Assembly (NCBI GenBank): GCA_964034945.1
Contig: OZ035961.1
Coordinates: 22,570,661-22,634,660, forward strand
Direction of reading: 5' to 3'
DNA length: 64,000 nucleotides
Origin: Chrysopilus asiliformis
Lineage: Eukaryota > Arthropoda > Insecta > Diptera > Rhagionidae
A program made the position numbers and the translations under genes. Of this stretch, positions 11,818-26,800 are shown in pieces; within the stretch, counting starts at the first letter, position 1, and the number at the start of each line of letters is the position of its first letter. Below the pieces are notes generated by a model. That model was not told where the DNA came from. It saw only the letters and a list, made by a program, of their open reading frames with translations, and did not search any database.

Positions 11818-14800
11818 CTGAAAAAAAAATTGAATTGTTGTTAAAAATGTTACAAAGTCTGCATAAAAATTGACTTACTTTGTATCCACTCTGGCTAAAT
11901 GCATAATTCTTGATCGACCACTACCGCATGGCTCAATTAAATATCTTGAAGCCAGGACGACCCCACGAACACCACCAAGAAGAGGACTCGCATCAGGATG
12001 ATCGACAGAAGTCTCGACGATAACACAGGCTCCACGAGGTAGATCTGGCTGCCATGATCTGTAAAAATTTGAAAAAAATCGTTAGAAAAACAACTATTAG
12101 TATGATTTCATGATTTCTAAAACGTATCCCATTTTTTTATCGACTAGGGTTTTTTCTGTAAAACAATTCGATACCAACCTTAAAACACAATAATCGGTAA
12201 TTGTATGTCCATCACAGGCATATTGGAAAATTTCATTGCGTTCATCTAATTTTTGAATAATGCGGCTTTTAATAAGGGTGGCATCCCACAGATTACGCTC
12301 CTTTAGAATATAATCTAAAACTTCGGCCGGTGGCGCCTCCACATCAATGTAGCAACGCCACAATCGAAGTGGATGTCCGTCTCCGACTTTTTTATAAGCA
12401 ATCTCAACATTTGGATCCAAAGAAGAGCTGGTGACCCAACCACGCGATCTAGAATTACAAAAAATTTCAATAATTATCAAAATATCCACAAAATCTGATT
12501 TAAAAATTGCTTTACTTTTCACGTCCCTCCTTGATAGTAGCCGACGTACATTCATACAGATATCCTCGCCAGTTATGGAATTGCATCCCTTCGCCGAGGG
12601 CCTCCAGTGGAACCGGCTTGGACTCTTCCATGTACCCGAAATTACACCTGAGCATCTTTTCTCGGGTAGCTGTGAATATCGCCCGGAAATTGCTTATCAT
12701 GAATGTAAGGCAATCGTGGGACGCTCGCGTTTCCGAGAGTTCCTTTGCGTCTGGAACGCCTGTGGCTTTCTTCCGACGAGGCGATACCGAACTTGCTCGT
12801 CCCGTCGCAATGGTGCTATTGAATAAGGATGGCGCGAGGCAAACCGCTAAATTATTGGCAGTCATTTGGTTGTATTGGGAATTTTCCGCAACTTGATTTA
12901 GAAATTCTAGCAAGGCGTGCAGGACTTCTCTGTGTTCATCTGGGAGCAATAGAACTGCAGATTGAACGGCATCTCCTCGAACCTCTGGTGGTAGATCTAT
13001 AAGAACGGGAAAGCGTTAAATCTTTCAATTTGAAATACAGTGGAACCTCTATTTATGAACTTCAGCTGTTCTTACGAATAGTTCATAAATCGAGTTGTTC
13101 ATTAAATATGGCTTCGGGACTGTCCAAAAATACATCTCTATAATTTTGACTTTCCGGAACCCCCTCGTCCCCCTCGACAATTTTCTTCGATTTTTTGTAT
13201 AACGTTAAATATTGGCGCCAAACTACCGCAGAATTCCCACCCTCAAAAGTGTGACGCATTTTTACGGACAGTCAGAAGACAATTTAAAAAATCCCAAACT
13301 TACGTTGAAATATCGCTACAAACGTCTCGGACATTTTTGTTGTTAACAATGACTCTGGAAGATCTCTGAAGTACTGCTTCAACATATCGGCAACATCGTA
13401 TGCTTGGTGTGTGTCATAAATATCCAAACAGTCTGTATCGGAGGTTTCAATCAATTCCTTCAATTTGGTTATCCTTGATTTCACACCCGATTTCCGGAAA
13501 AGGCCAATCTGGTCCATGGCATTAACCTGCATCCATTTGAAGGCGGATCGGATTGCTTGTGGTAGTGAATGGCCAGATCGTTGCAGGACCAAAAGGAATG
13601 GAATTCCAAAGACCTTTTTATCTGAAAAAAATAAGAAACAGTAAGAAATTTTGTGGTATAAAAATTTGAGAAAAAATATTCCTTTGTAAGGAAAATGTTT
13701 TTAAGAATCTATGAAAACAAATTTCACTAGGTACGAAAAATGTTTTTAGGGAAAAACCCTTGAGGAAATGTCCCCGAAAAAAAAAGAAATATTGATTGTA
13801 CGTCAAAAACTGTTGAGGTTCGAAATTTCTCCGGAATTCGAAATGTTGGAGATTTAATTTTACAACCCGTAAACCAAAGTGAACCGACATTTTTTCAATC
13901 GAGTTTTGATTGGAAAGAATCCAATTTTCGGACGTTCGCCTCTAACTAGGGCTCCCATCCGCCCTCTTTTCCCCCGTAGATCTTTTTAAGGGTATTTTCT
14001 TGTAGAAAATTTCGATTTCGAGCCAATTACGAAGTTCACTTCATAAAATCCAGACGTGAAGAAATGCAAAAAACACGGAGTGCAAGGCTTTTAATTTAAG
14101 GGCACATTTGACCTCAAAATGTCGAAATTTTCTCCTGCGGCGCATTTTTTCGTTGAATTCTAACGATGGCACACGTGTTCATAAAAATGTTTTGCCTGCG
14201 GTTCATTTCTATTAATTTATTTTATTTACAAAACATATTTTGCTATAAAAAATTGTTTCGTAGTCAACCCAATGAGAGAGAGAGAGAGAGAGGGAGAGAG
14301 GGAGAGAGGGAGAGAGGGAGAGAGGGAGAAAGGGAGAGAGGGAGAGAGGGAGAGAGGGAGAGAGGGAGAGAGGGAGAGAGGAAGAGAGGGAGAGAGGGAG
14401 AGAGGGAGAGAGGGAGAGAGGGAGAGAGGGAGAGAGGGAGAGAGAGAGAGGTAGAGAGAGAGAAAGGGAATAATATTAGAGGTATCTCTTTTGAGTTTAT
14501 TGTAATTTTAACTTAACGGCAAGCACATGTTTTTAAGTACGATTTTGACGACAGTTAACGAATCCTAGTTTTCTAAAATTTCTTATGGCAATCCCAGCTC
14601 TATCGAACCCGTTTTTTTTTTAAAAATCCTCTGACTCACCTCTGTAATCCGGTGTCTTGATCTTCTTGATGAATTTAGGCAGCTCCCAATTCCATCCTGA
14701 ACGATGCGAGGGACAGTAGCGTTCCATGTAACCCGTTAGTGTGACTAGAGCTAATTTACGTATAACTTGCAATTGGCCACATGACATCGCATCAAATGCG

Positions 14801-17800
14801 GTTCCCTCCACTTGGGGTTCCACTTTGCCAGAGAAACATTTCTTGAAAATCAGCTGCGGTCGGTCGTGATTTTGAAAACTGTGCCATCGCACAACTGGAC
14901 TTTTGCTAAAATGTGAGAAAATCTCGTAGTAAAAAAAATCAAACTTCTGTAAAAATGTCGTAATTTTACCTGATTTTCACATCTTCTTTATCACTTTCGG
15001 ATGCCTTCTGGTTTTTCCTGACTGAGGTTCGGGAACGGAAACTTCTCGATTGGAATGCATCACGATATCTCTTGGAATCCTTGCCCAAATTCAATGATCC
15101 GCCACGACTTAATTTCTTCACTTTTATCTGAAATATCGAACGAATTAGACGAGATAGGAAAAAACTCATCACATCTCAAATAATCACATCACAACTGGCT
15201 GTCGATTTGAGTTTTACGTAAAACGAATGGCCTTACCTCAGTATTATTAGAATTGGCGTCTTTGAGTATCATTTTCCTTCCTGCCGCTTGATGACATTCA
15301 GAATCAGATAACGTTCCGATATCGTCGACTTTCCCGGTTCGCTGGAGAAATCTTCTCGATCGCGACGGTTGACGTCGCATAACAACCAAACGACCGCCAC
15401 TACTTGATTCTGGGCTATCACTGCAATATGATGAGGAATCATCAGATTTACCCTCCCTCAGGTGTGGCATTTGTGTTGCGAAAAAATGCAATGGACTGGT
15501 GCGCATTGACTGGGCGGAACGCGGTGTGGTCGGGATGTGTTTGGGACTCAAACGATTCGGGCTGAGGAATTTGTCACTGGTGTGGTGATCCTGTGGCACT
15601 TTCAACTCACTACCCAAAAATGAGGTCCTGCTGTACAGGGGGCTGGTTGGCAGGGGCGAAGGTGGATTCGACAGCGTCGTCACATCGATGCACTTCAAAT
15701 CGGTGACCTTTTGATTCATTTGACTCAAATCTAGAACCTGCGGACCGCTTATGACAAGTCCTTCCCGATTTTGACGCTTTCGTCGCCGTGATTTTATCGA
15801 TTCGACGCGACGCAGGAAAGCTTTAGCGCCATCCTTGAGTCTTTCGCTTCCCGTTCGACGGAACCGAACAGCCATCGCCTCAGGATCACTTGGTGAAGTG
15901 TCCAAGTTCAATGGGAAAAGAGTCGCCGAATTGTCGTCGTCGTCGTCAAATCGATCAGGACTCGAGTCCTTTGAAGAAATATCTCCTTTGTCTGCTTTTA
16001 TTGGTAGCTCGAGGCCCATCTCACCTACTCGAGACCAGCGACGACTCTGTGGCTGGAAGGTCCAGTTTTCACTCAACGCGAAACCCTCATCGTCTGAATC
16101 GTCCTTCTGCAAGGAAAGGAAAAAAATCATTATTTTTCGTTCAAAAAAGTATAGAAAAAAATCACAAAAAATTTTTTTCTTTTAAATATTCAGCCGGATT
16201 TTGTAAGAAAAACTTAATCAGCAGGGATAAGAAAAAGGATACATCATCGGGAGTAGTTGTCTGATAAAAATTCTCACATTTCCTTTTACATGTCAATCCA
16301 AAGCGATCCCAAGTAACATTTATGTGACGTTATCGGTGGGTATCCGTCCTGACAATATATGTCAACTGCCTACGTCACGGTTGACATAAATAAATGCGGT
16401 TTAGAATCACTTTGGAACACATTTCTAGTTGATCGAAAAGTCGTCAAATTTTATGGCGACAAATAAATTTGGTCTGACTAAAGCGGATCTTCAAACGATC
16501 TTTAATGAAGTAAAATGCACTTAAATTCGACTTCAAACAATAATTTATTGATCGTTGCTATTATTTTGAAGTTAAATACCGCCATTAGGCATTGAACTGT
16601 GTAGTATTAATCCTCATTTGTCTCATTATCGTTTAGTCATGTCGCTGATGATCCGTGCCGCCGCCGCTGTATTATTCTTCATGGTCTTCAATTCCTTTGA
16701 CTGATCTCCACTGTTCAAAGATCCCACTCTACCATCTCGGCGTATAGATTAATGGAAACCATCAGCATCTTCCGACATGCAATGTCCAATACATAAAGTT
16801 AACAACTTTTCTTCTGCATGTCAGATAAATGACGTCTCTGAGGTAGTCCACGATCAGCGCCGATCAACGATCAACGCCAGACATTATGAACTTCGGCTGG
16901 GAGCTTCCCAAAAAGGCCCCAAAGCCATCTGCCTGTCTAAGCGAATTATTACCATGATTATTATTTGTTTAATTTTAAACTGAAATGTTTAATATATGCA
17001 ACTCATAGATTTACATAATTCCATCTAAATATCGCAAATGATTTTCCGGTTAGTGAAATTGTGTTTCTGCCTACGTCATTATTTCCATTTGCTTTGTGAT
17101 GGTATCTTAGTTGATGGAGTTTTCTTTTAGTTGCTTTGATGTCGGTGAACTGAGTTTTAAGAATTTCCACGGTGTTCATTGGACGGTTTAAAATATTAAT
17201 GCGGATGACATTTCAGTGAAAAATGTCTGATATAAATTTGTTAGTTACATTTTTACGTTTTCATGACATTTGCAGTTGGATAAAATTGTAATAGTTGAAA
17301 ATTCTATCACATAGAATTTGAATTTTTGTGAGAAAAGCTAAAAAACTGTCTTTAAATATGCAAAACGTACACGACTTCATCTAGAGATGCTGTAAATTAT
17401 ATTTTCACACCTCCGGCGCATTTCTTGACGAGTTTTCACATGCGGTGCATTTTTTTTAGCATCTATAAAAAAAATGTTTACAAACATTTTCACAATTTCA
17501 GTTCAATTTATTTTTGGTACCTAAAAAACATAAGAAGTGGTGTATCTCTTCGTAGTAGCTTTTGATTAAAAAACTTCGCTTGCGGCACATATTTATTAAT
17601 GTTTTTTCCCTAATTTTAATTTCATAATTATAGTCAAAGAACAAGTTTCGTTTTTTTATACAAAATTTGCAATTCCATTTTAGCCAGCATTTTTCAGTCC
17701 CCCCCCCCCCCCCCCCCCCCTCTTCTAGCGTTAATCTTGTCACGGATTCACATAAAAACTATGGTCTACTTGATCATAAATTTAGCGTTTTGAGTATATA

Positions 17801-20800
17801 AAATATGGCTTTTCCGGTTATGTTTGTATTATTTTGGCGTGATTAAATGTTTTTTTTTGCGCAATGCTCTTAAAATGTATAAATAATCAAAATTTTCCGC
17901 TAGATTTCGACGAAATTTTGATTTATCCAAGGAAGAAAAAATTTCAATTTCACATAAAAACCTCTCTGAAACCAATCATACTTTGTTTACCTGCCCCAAA
18001 CAGTTTAACTAATCCAGCTCTAAAGATTTCAACGAATCCAATTGACGGATTATATGAATGAGTGACAGGCGTGCAACATCAAATAACAATTGTTATCTTA
18101 TGCAAGATCATTGCATCAAAAAACGGGATAATTGCTTAATTTGTCTAAAGATCGTGATTACAAAGTGCTCAAGAAAAGTGTCTCGGGATGGGGTCCAGAC
18201 AATACATTGGTCTTGGATGTAGCCTCTTGGGCACTCATTATGCCATCTAACGCCCATACTGTGCCGGGTGTCAAATCCGCTTCTCTAATCGATCACATTC
18301 GCATTTGTTTTTCAAATCGTTAGACGATCGACGCCGCGATTCCCCCTCAAAGATGCTTAGCAAAATCTCCCATAAACGATGCGCTTTTCTTATGGTTCGT
18401 AGAGCTTATTACAGTAATTGCTTTTTAATGACGTGGGAGTTGTGCTGTGTCGCCGTGATTACACAATCAAGCCGACAATATCAGAAAACTAACTCTTTCC
18501 GATATTCATAGATGTTGATGGGGTCTCACGAAAAAGTGAAAACGCACGATCGAGTCAATCTTTAGTAAATGCGAAAAGATCGCAACATTTTCACATTGAC
18601 ATCTGCAGAGCCGGGAGACATATCAAGATCTTGTCTAAAAATCAAAAAGAAAAAAAACATACATACAATTGCTTGAATGGCATTCGTGTTGAGCTTTCAC
18701 TTGATTTTCATTAGGCACACACCAACGAAATAAAAAAAAATAGAATAACATTTTTATAATTTTGCAATTGAATATGATTCAGATGTCTCAATTTTAATCG
18801 CAATAAACATCATCGATCGTGATTTCTTTGCTACCATAACTGGAAACAATCAAAAAAATTAAACGGATTTCATTTTGTTATGCAACAACATCGTTTTCGG
18901 TATGCAAAACAATAGTTTTTCATGTTTCACCCTCACTTTATTTTTAGTTGAAATTAGAAATGATTTTTTTATGATTTCATAACTACCTTAGCAAATTTTA
19001 TAAATTGCAAGAAAGTTCAGAAATAGATCGCTATTAATGATTTAAAAATAAATTTGTTTTGGTATTACAATTTAATTCATTATAAAATTAGTATTCTGCG
19101 GCTTCATTGAAATTTAATTTCATACTTTAAGCATGAAATTGTAACAAAGAAAGCATGAATTTTTAAGCGGAACATAACTTTTATAGGAAGTTATAATATA
19201 TAGTGTGAGATGTGTTGAATTAATAACATTTTGGAGTTGAAAAGTAATTTTGAGTCAGAGGTGTGGATGTTTTTTTTTGTGAACTGCAGAAGGAAAAATA
19301 TAAACCGAAAAATAAACTGCCCATAAAATATTGTACGTTACGCTAGTTTCGCCTTGAATCAAATTCAAAATAGATTTGGTTTGCATTCCTAGTTTAGAAT
19401 ATGATTTTTGCATAAATTTTTATTTGCATCATATTTGCTGATAGTGTGAGATGTTTTGATTATCACAAAGGTTTGAGCTGAAAAGCCGACATATACATTT
19501 TTTTTTCAAATTATTTTCAAAAAACGAAGAATTTTAAGAAAACGTGAGACACTGAATACAATCTGCAGACTTTAGGGCCTGTCCAGAAAATACATCGCGC
19601 TAAAAGTTTGACGTATTTATGGACAGCCCCTTACAGATATGCCACTCCTGAGTCTTTAAATTAGTTATAGGCAGAGAAGGAAAGCAAAAGTTGTTTGAGT
19701 GTGGTTAGGACAGTCATATTAATTTTGGATCAATCCGGAACGATATTAGCGGAAATTGGAAAATTGATGAGTGGGGGGGGGGGGGGGGGGAGGGGGGGGG
19801 GGGGGGAATGCGAGGATGGCTGAAATGAAACACCAACTAAGCTACAAATTTTATATAGATAAAAAAAACTTGATTTTGGCGAAAACCGCGAGAATACAAT
19901 TAATAAATCTGCGCCGCAGGCGAACTTCCTTAAACGGAATGCGGCGCAGTGACTTAAATCAATAGCTACATAGCTCTAAACGTAAAATAACTTTATTTTT
20001 TGAGCTGTTCATTTTCCATCAATAATTGTTATGGGAATTATACGAGCACATAAAAGAGAAATGCGCCGCAGGCCAAACTTTTTGAGAAACATGCGCTCTT
20101 TGTGAAAAATTGAAAAAATTAGCTGCAGGTAGAAAAAATGAAAATTACAGTAAACCCCAGCCGAAGTAGAATATTTGTTTTGGTTATTTAGGATCTTTTT
20201 TTTCTGGGTTTTGGTTAATTACAACACTAAATTGAAAAATCCAAGACAAAAAACGAATTTCCGGGATGCCGGGACAGTATGCCTAAATCCGGGACTGTCC
20301 CGGTCATTTTGGGACGTGTAGTCAACCTAGTTTTTAGTTCAAGGATTTCTGGTTTTTGGTCTCTATTTGATGATTTTGGCGTTCACCGATCATATTAATT
20401 GTATTTCTTGAGATACATTGTACGGAAGCGATTTTTTGGCTGCTAGATTAGCGTAAAAAAGTGCCAGACTCAAGCTCTGATTGATAAAAGAAAATTATCA
20501 AAACATGTCAACCCTAAAAAATCAGAATCAAACCATTAAAAAAAATCCTGATTTTTGGTTTGTTTATAGTATTTTTTTAAACGTTTGGTTTTAGTTCGAT
20601 GCGTCCATTTACTTTTTCAGGGTGGTTCCAGAGGTTTGCATCTCATTTTTACCAAAAGAAATTTCATTAAAAAACGGTATTTTTTTCAGGAATGCTCCTA
20701 TGCTTGTGGGAATAATCCTTCGAAAAATTTCTTTTCATTCTGACGGAAAGATCATATATGGACATGCATGTGAGTTTTGGGATAATCTGAAAATTCGTTG

Positions 20801-23800
20801 TGATTTTCTACAAAGTTTGCATCCAATCAACATTGTTGTAATGCACTTGGTTCTATTTAAGTAAAGTTAAATTGAAATTTATTGATGCCTTCTTATTTTC
20901 CATAACACTTTTCAACGAATTGATAGCTTAAAAGCTAATAGTGTTCAAACGATTTTTATCCGAAACAACAATTTATTAAACATCATTAACAATTTTCACT
21001 ATAAAACCGTTAGAGGCGGTCCTAAGTGCCAAGATAATTGGTAATTTACCTGTCTAAATGATATACTAATGCTACATAATGTTCAAAGGGATTGAAAGGG
21101 TCACGACATGATTACCCTCAATCTCAATTAATAATTTTGCTCTTAAACCCCAATGAGATTTCCCTCAAAATGTTGGAAACATTTAATTCAGCTGAAAATA
21201 TTTTCCCTGTAGATGTTTTAAAAATAAATGGGTCTGATTTATTACGTATCATTCAGAAAATATATAATAATGATTTTTTCATACATCAACGAGAATCTTC
21301 AACTCATATTCAAATTTCAAATGGAAGAAAAGAAATCAATATTCGATAGATGGAAAATATTTCACTGAGAAGATAAAATTTATATTATGATTATAAAAGC
21401 ATTTTTCCTGCCAATGATTGATCATTTTTTGTGTCAATTTAAGTCCATGGGCAGAAATTCAGGCACCTGCTACCATTACGAGAGGAATTTCTGGGCAATT
21501 GCTTCGTATCAATTTTACCAAAATTCGTTTCGTAAATTTTAAAAATAAAAGAAAACTTTTCGAAGTCGATTTTCGTGTAAATTGAATTTCACGAGGGGAT
21601 TTTTTCCGTTTTTATTTAATTTAAACAGTTCACTTTAAATCAAACCAATTGTTTAGGTGTAATTTTCCTTTGAAATCGAGAATCAATCATAAAATAAATT
21701 TGCTCTCCAGAAATGTGAAACATTTTAGCTACAAAAAAAATTCCCTCAGAAATGTTACAAGTGCTTTTAAATTTTCAAGATTTTATGATATCGCTTCCTC
21801 GGTAAGCTTTATTGCAAACACATGTATTGAAATTTGTTTGCATTTCCATAGAAAAATATTAAATGCGAAGATAAGTATAGTAGAAAATATTCAAAAATCG
21901 AAATCTACCTGCGAATTTTAGCTTCAGGGATTTTTATTGGGAAAATACTTTTCTCCATAAATCTATCGATTGAAGTGTTACCGTGTGTATATAGACAGGA
22001 AAAGTGGAAATGAATCTGTTAAAAATTTCCGCTGCTATACTTTATCAAAGTTAAAATCTATTTTTCCCTTAGATTGAATTGGAATCATGGTGGCGTTCAG
22101 TATTTAATCTTATACTCCCCAATAGGATTAATTAATTTTAATTAACTAAAAAGCAAGAACCTGGTTAAAGATTTTCTTTGTCTGAAAATCAGACAAATCT
22201 AAGAATTGAGTAATTAGTGTTATAACAAGATATTTTGATCTAAAAGACACGTTTCAGATTTTGTGTCCTATTTCTAGGGTGACCTTATTTTTTTTTACTG
22301 AAATCGAAACAGTCTACGATCGGAAGGGTGGCGACGAAGTGGAGGCAATTTATATACATCTAAATTAAGCGTTAAAATTCAGTAATTTCCGAAACTGCGC
22401 CGCAGACGAAAATTTTTTCAGGAATTAAAAAATTACAGAACTAGATTGTATAAGTCTGGGGCAATTCTTTCGATTCCGTGACGTGGGGACCACATGTCCA
22501 AATCCGGGACCGTTCCAGTCATTCCGGGACGTATGGTTACCCTATCTATTTCTCATTAAATAATTTTAAAGAAAAATCTGTTTTATATTTTGTTTACATG
22601 GTATTAATTTCGCAGTATTTATTTTATATGAAGAAAAACATTTATTGGTACTTCTCAGAAACGAATTCGAACAAGTTACCCTTTAAAATTTCAGCGAAAC
22701 TTTCGGACAACTGAAAATTGAAATTTCGATGGAATATTGAAATATATACGACGCAATATTGAAATTTCTGAGAAGTTTTCCTTTTAAGTTTTGTGTCCCC
22801 GAATCAAATAACGATTAATTTTCTAATATGATGCGAAAGGATTTTGTTTCAATTATAATGATTTATTCTGAATAGCGAAATACGGTTGTTGATTCAATGT
22901 AAAACATATTTAACCCTTTCAATCTTTTTGTTACCATACGGTAACATTTACTAAATTAGCTTAAAAAACCTCAAAGTATCAAATTAATATCTACAAAATG
23001 ATTTTAATTTCAAGAATTATGAGAAGTTTTGTGGAATTTGTTTATTTAAGTCATAACAAACATTAGTGGAAATTAGGTGTTACCATATGGCAACAAATCC
23101 TAGAAATATCCTGAATAACCCAAGGACCATTTTTTTACAGAAAATATTTTTTAGTCCTTTAAATATTAAAATAAACACCAAGATTGATTTTTTATATAGC
23201 TATTTCGAAAATCGTACTGAATGGGTTAAAAGAAATAATATTTCACAACATTTAATTCCCCTACCGAGGTATTAAATATTTTTTTTAGAATTTCAGCTAT
23301 GGTTTCCGAAAAAATTCTTTTTGTTCAGTAATTTTTCGTGAAATTTTCAGAAAAAATATACAGAGAAAAATATTTTGAATGTTTTTTTGAAAAATTTTTC
23401 CATAGGGAAAAAATTTCTTGAAGCTAATTTAAAGCTTTTCAGACCCTTAGCATTCCATGCACAATTGCATGTTATTTTCCTTCATAACTGAAAATTTCTC
23501 CGTAATGAAAAAAAAAATAAGAGACAGAAAAGTCATATATTCCTTTAGGAAATAAAGCATTACTTCGAAGAGACAGCCCTATTCTGGTAGCAGCCCTATT
23601 CTGGCTGATGTCAATGACTGATGACTAGACACAATTCGGTCACAAGATCCTCAAATTCTATAGAGTTAGGACCTGTGACTGTTTCACAACGCCAGAATAG
23701 AGCTGAGAATCCATAAATCAGATTCCGGCAAAAAATTATTGTAAAGGGTCTTTCAATAAGGACATAACAATTTTGTATTTTAATAAAAACGCACCCTAAA

Positions 23801-26800
23801 ACTTTTTTTATGATTTGGCAATGCTAAAACGTCAGTCAAGGTTTACATTTTTATCATGGTGAAGTTCACGAACGAGCAATGCCACACAGCTGGTCAAACA
23901 ATTGATCTATTGAAGGAGAAGTTCGGTAATCGTGTAATCTCGAGAAATGATCCGGTCGAATGGCAACTCGCTCATGCGATTTAACGCTGTTGGATTTCTT
24001 TTTATGGGGTTATGTTAAGTCGTTGGTTTATGCCAACAAGTCAACAACGTTAGGGGAGCTCAGGAACAATATCGAACGCGAAACTGCTAAATTAATGTGC
24101 GCCACAAGCAAAATATTTCAAAATATGATGAGGTGTAATCAATTAAATTTAGAGTTTCATAGTTCGTTTGCGTAAAAAGCTTAATTTTTCGGGCTTTTTA
24201 TGCTTTGTAAATGAATGCAACTGAAATTATAAAAATACTAAATGAGAAAAATGCGCCTCAGGCGAAGTTTTCGAGATATATTAATTTCAACAAGGACGGT
24301 CGCTCACTAAACCCAATCAGACAACGATGGTAACTCCAATCAACAAACCATTTTAAATTTTGTGAATGGTGGACCAAAATTTGCCGCCCCCAAAATCAGG
24401 GCGCCCCTCCCACCGCTTCGATTATCTCCTTTTTGAGTTAGCATCAACTAGGCTAGAATTAGAAGCCACGCAACCTTAAATGATTAACTTTAAGTGAATA
24501 AATTGGGTATTATCTTCTAATCCAAAATTAATTGCTTAGGTCTAATACAATTTTTTGTTGTAAAATCTCATCTCTGTCAAATTCAATAAAGTTTAAAATT
24601 AAAATGTTCAAACATTTCTTATCTTTATGACTCTCGGAGGTGATGTATACCGAAAATTGTAGGAGATTAGATTTTTTTTAATATCGATTTGTTAATATGA
24701 CGATATCTAGAAAAAAGCTCTTATTTTAAGCATGTTGAAAATTCAAATTGAGACATCAAAGCTATCACATAAATCCTCTAAAGATAGCAATATATTTCCC
24801 TTAAGCACAATTTCTTTAAAATCTGTTAAGAAGTTTAATTTCAATCATTCCCCACCTCACCTGAAATCTGTGTCGATATAATGAATCACATTCACCGGAG
24901 ATTCATGATAAGTGGAAGATATTGCAAAGAACACTTTTAGAGCAGCTCTTTTAGGGAAATAAAAACGAAGAAATGAACATAAAACGCGATGACGTAAGAA
25001 GTGATTGATTAAATTAAGTAAATGAAATTACATGTTTCTGTTAACAAATCCAACGTTTTACCAGCATAATGATGAATAAGAGATTTATAGCAAATTCTCT
25101 GCAAATACGGATGGAGAATTTTTATTTTGCACAGATTTTCATTGAGTTATTCATGTGAAGAATAATAACAATAAAAGCCGAATGATTGCTCTTATGATGG
25201 AGCGTGTATTGGGAAATCAAAGATTGTGATCGATTTATAAATAATTTCAATAAATGTTTCTATTTTGCGTGGAGCTATACATTAAAGGAAATCTAAAAAT
25301 AGGCAATCAAACAAAGACCTTTATATAATTTTTATATTTTTTTGCACAAACGTTATGTCGAAAAAGGTTCCTGATGTTTCAATTTCATCTTTAAATCGCC
25401 CACAATACGAATTCCATTTACCTGCAATGTTTGTAACCTTTACAATTATTTGATAGACTATTAAAGTCGCCCCCAAAAATCAGTTCTGTATGAGAAGTTA
25501 TTTTTATACAAATAAGATTTGAGTGGTTGATTTCTTTAGGTGTCTTTTCACCTGTAAATTCCATCAAACTTTGATATCTTGAATAAAAACCGAAATTGTC
25601 GCTTTGTTGATTTCCGCTCTAGCTCTATTAATATCTTGAACTTCTGTTGGTTTTCCATTTTGCGAATTTCCAGACCAAGAATCGAAGAAACATAAGTCTA
25701 TAATTTGATTCCACCACTATTTCACTGAGATTTCTTCATCTGCGTCGGCTACACGTGTAAAAGTTGTGTTCAATTCGGATACAATCAACAACAGGCTATC
25801 CAGACTGTCATTGGGAGGAAAATTTAAAGGAATACCCGTAAATACTTAAGACTTATTCAACGAAAAATTTACTCTTGAAATACAGTCACAGTAACGTAAT
25901 GTTGTGGTTAAAATACTGTCAAATAATTGTCGGTCGACTTGTTTTACTTTTACAAAACCCAAAATCGAAAAATCAAAATTGATCTTAAATTTAAACGAAA
26001 TCCTGATACAATGGTAAAAGTAAAAAAGGAAAATCTTTTAAGAAAATCTCCACCGTTTAATCGAGCATGTATAACCATAGGTATGAAATGATCGAACTGT
26101 AAACATTGTAACGAGAAAAAATTTAAAAATAAATTAAGACCAAAATTCAGCAATTCAAGATTCGTTTTTGATTTCTTCTTAAATTACGGAATCATTTTAA
26201 GTAGTTTTCAATTTTTCGCTTCCTTCCGTTGGATTTTTGGCTGAAAGTTTAATTACGCGTGTTTTCCACGAGCGTTTCCAGTTCACCATTCTTGAGGCAA
26301 GCATTGAAAGAATTGGCTTCAAAAGAAAATAATGTATGATTTTTGTTACCAGTAAATCGGAATTGAGAAATTAGGCTATAGCGCCGAACTCTTTCACATT
26401 TTATAAATTTTTTCTTTGGTAACATAAAATTTTGTAAGAATAAGTTTCAAAGAAAACGTTTTTAATAGAAATAAAATTTTCTATGGCGCTAAATCATTAT
26501 CAATTTTCTTCAAACCGGAGTCTGTTTTTCTTCAAATAAGAGAAGTATTTTTGGAAGCTTAAGATAAGAAAAAATCCTTGGACTCTTTTCTACCGAGGAC
26601 TCTTTCATACAGCTAGAATAATATTGCTAAGTGTAAAAACACAACGCATATTTTAGGGTTTTCAGATGAGTCCCCCCACCCCCTTGTTATACATTTTTAT
26701 AGTTTTTCCAATTTGCAAACCGTTTCAAACTTGTCAATGGCACGCATTGGAAAAAAATTGTTTTTACTGTGATTACTTTCAATGCACCCTGATTCCGACT

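Noticed and set aside
12431..12896. Two plus-strand open frames of about 130 codons
   Set aside because: They are shadows of the RhoGAP/START exons.
14166..14516. Arg-Glu-Gly repeat protein
   Set aside because: It is a translation of a GA microsatellite within an intron.
15835..16264. Plus-strand open frames over the linker exon
   Set aside because: They are shadows of the Ser-rich cv-c exon.
18132..18323. Plus-strand 63-codon frame, with a minus-strand 40-codon frame opposite
   Set aside because: Both strands are open and neither shows a domain or splice context; the strand cannot be chosen.
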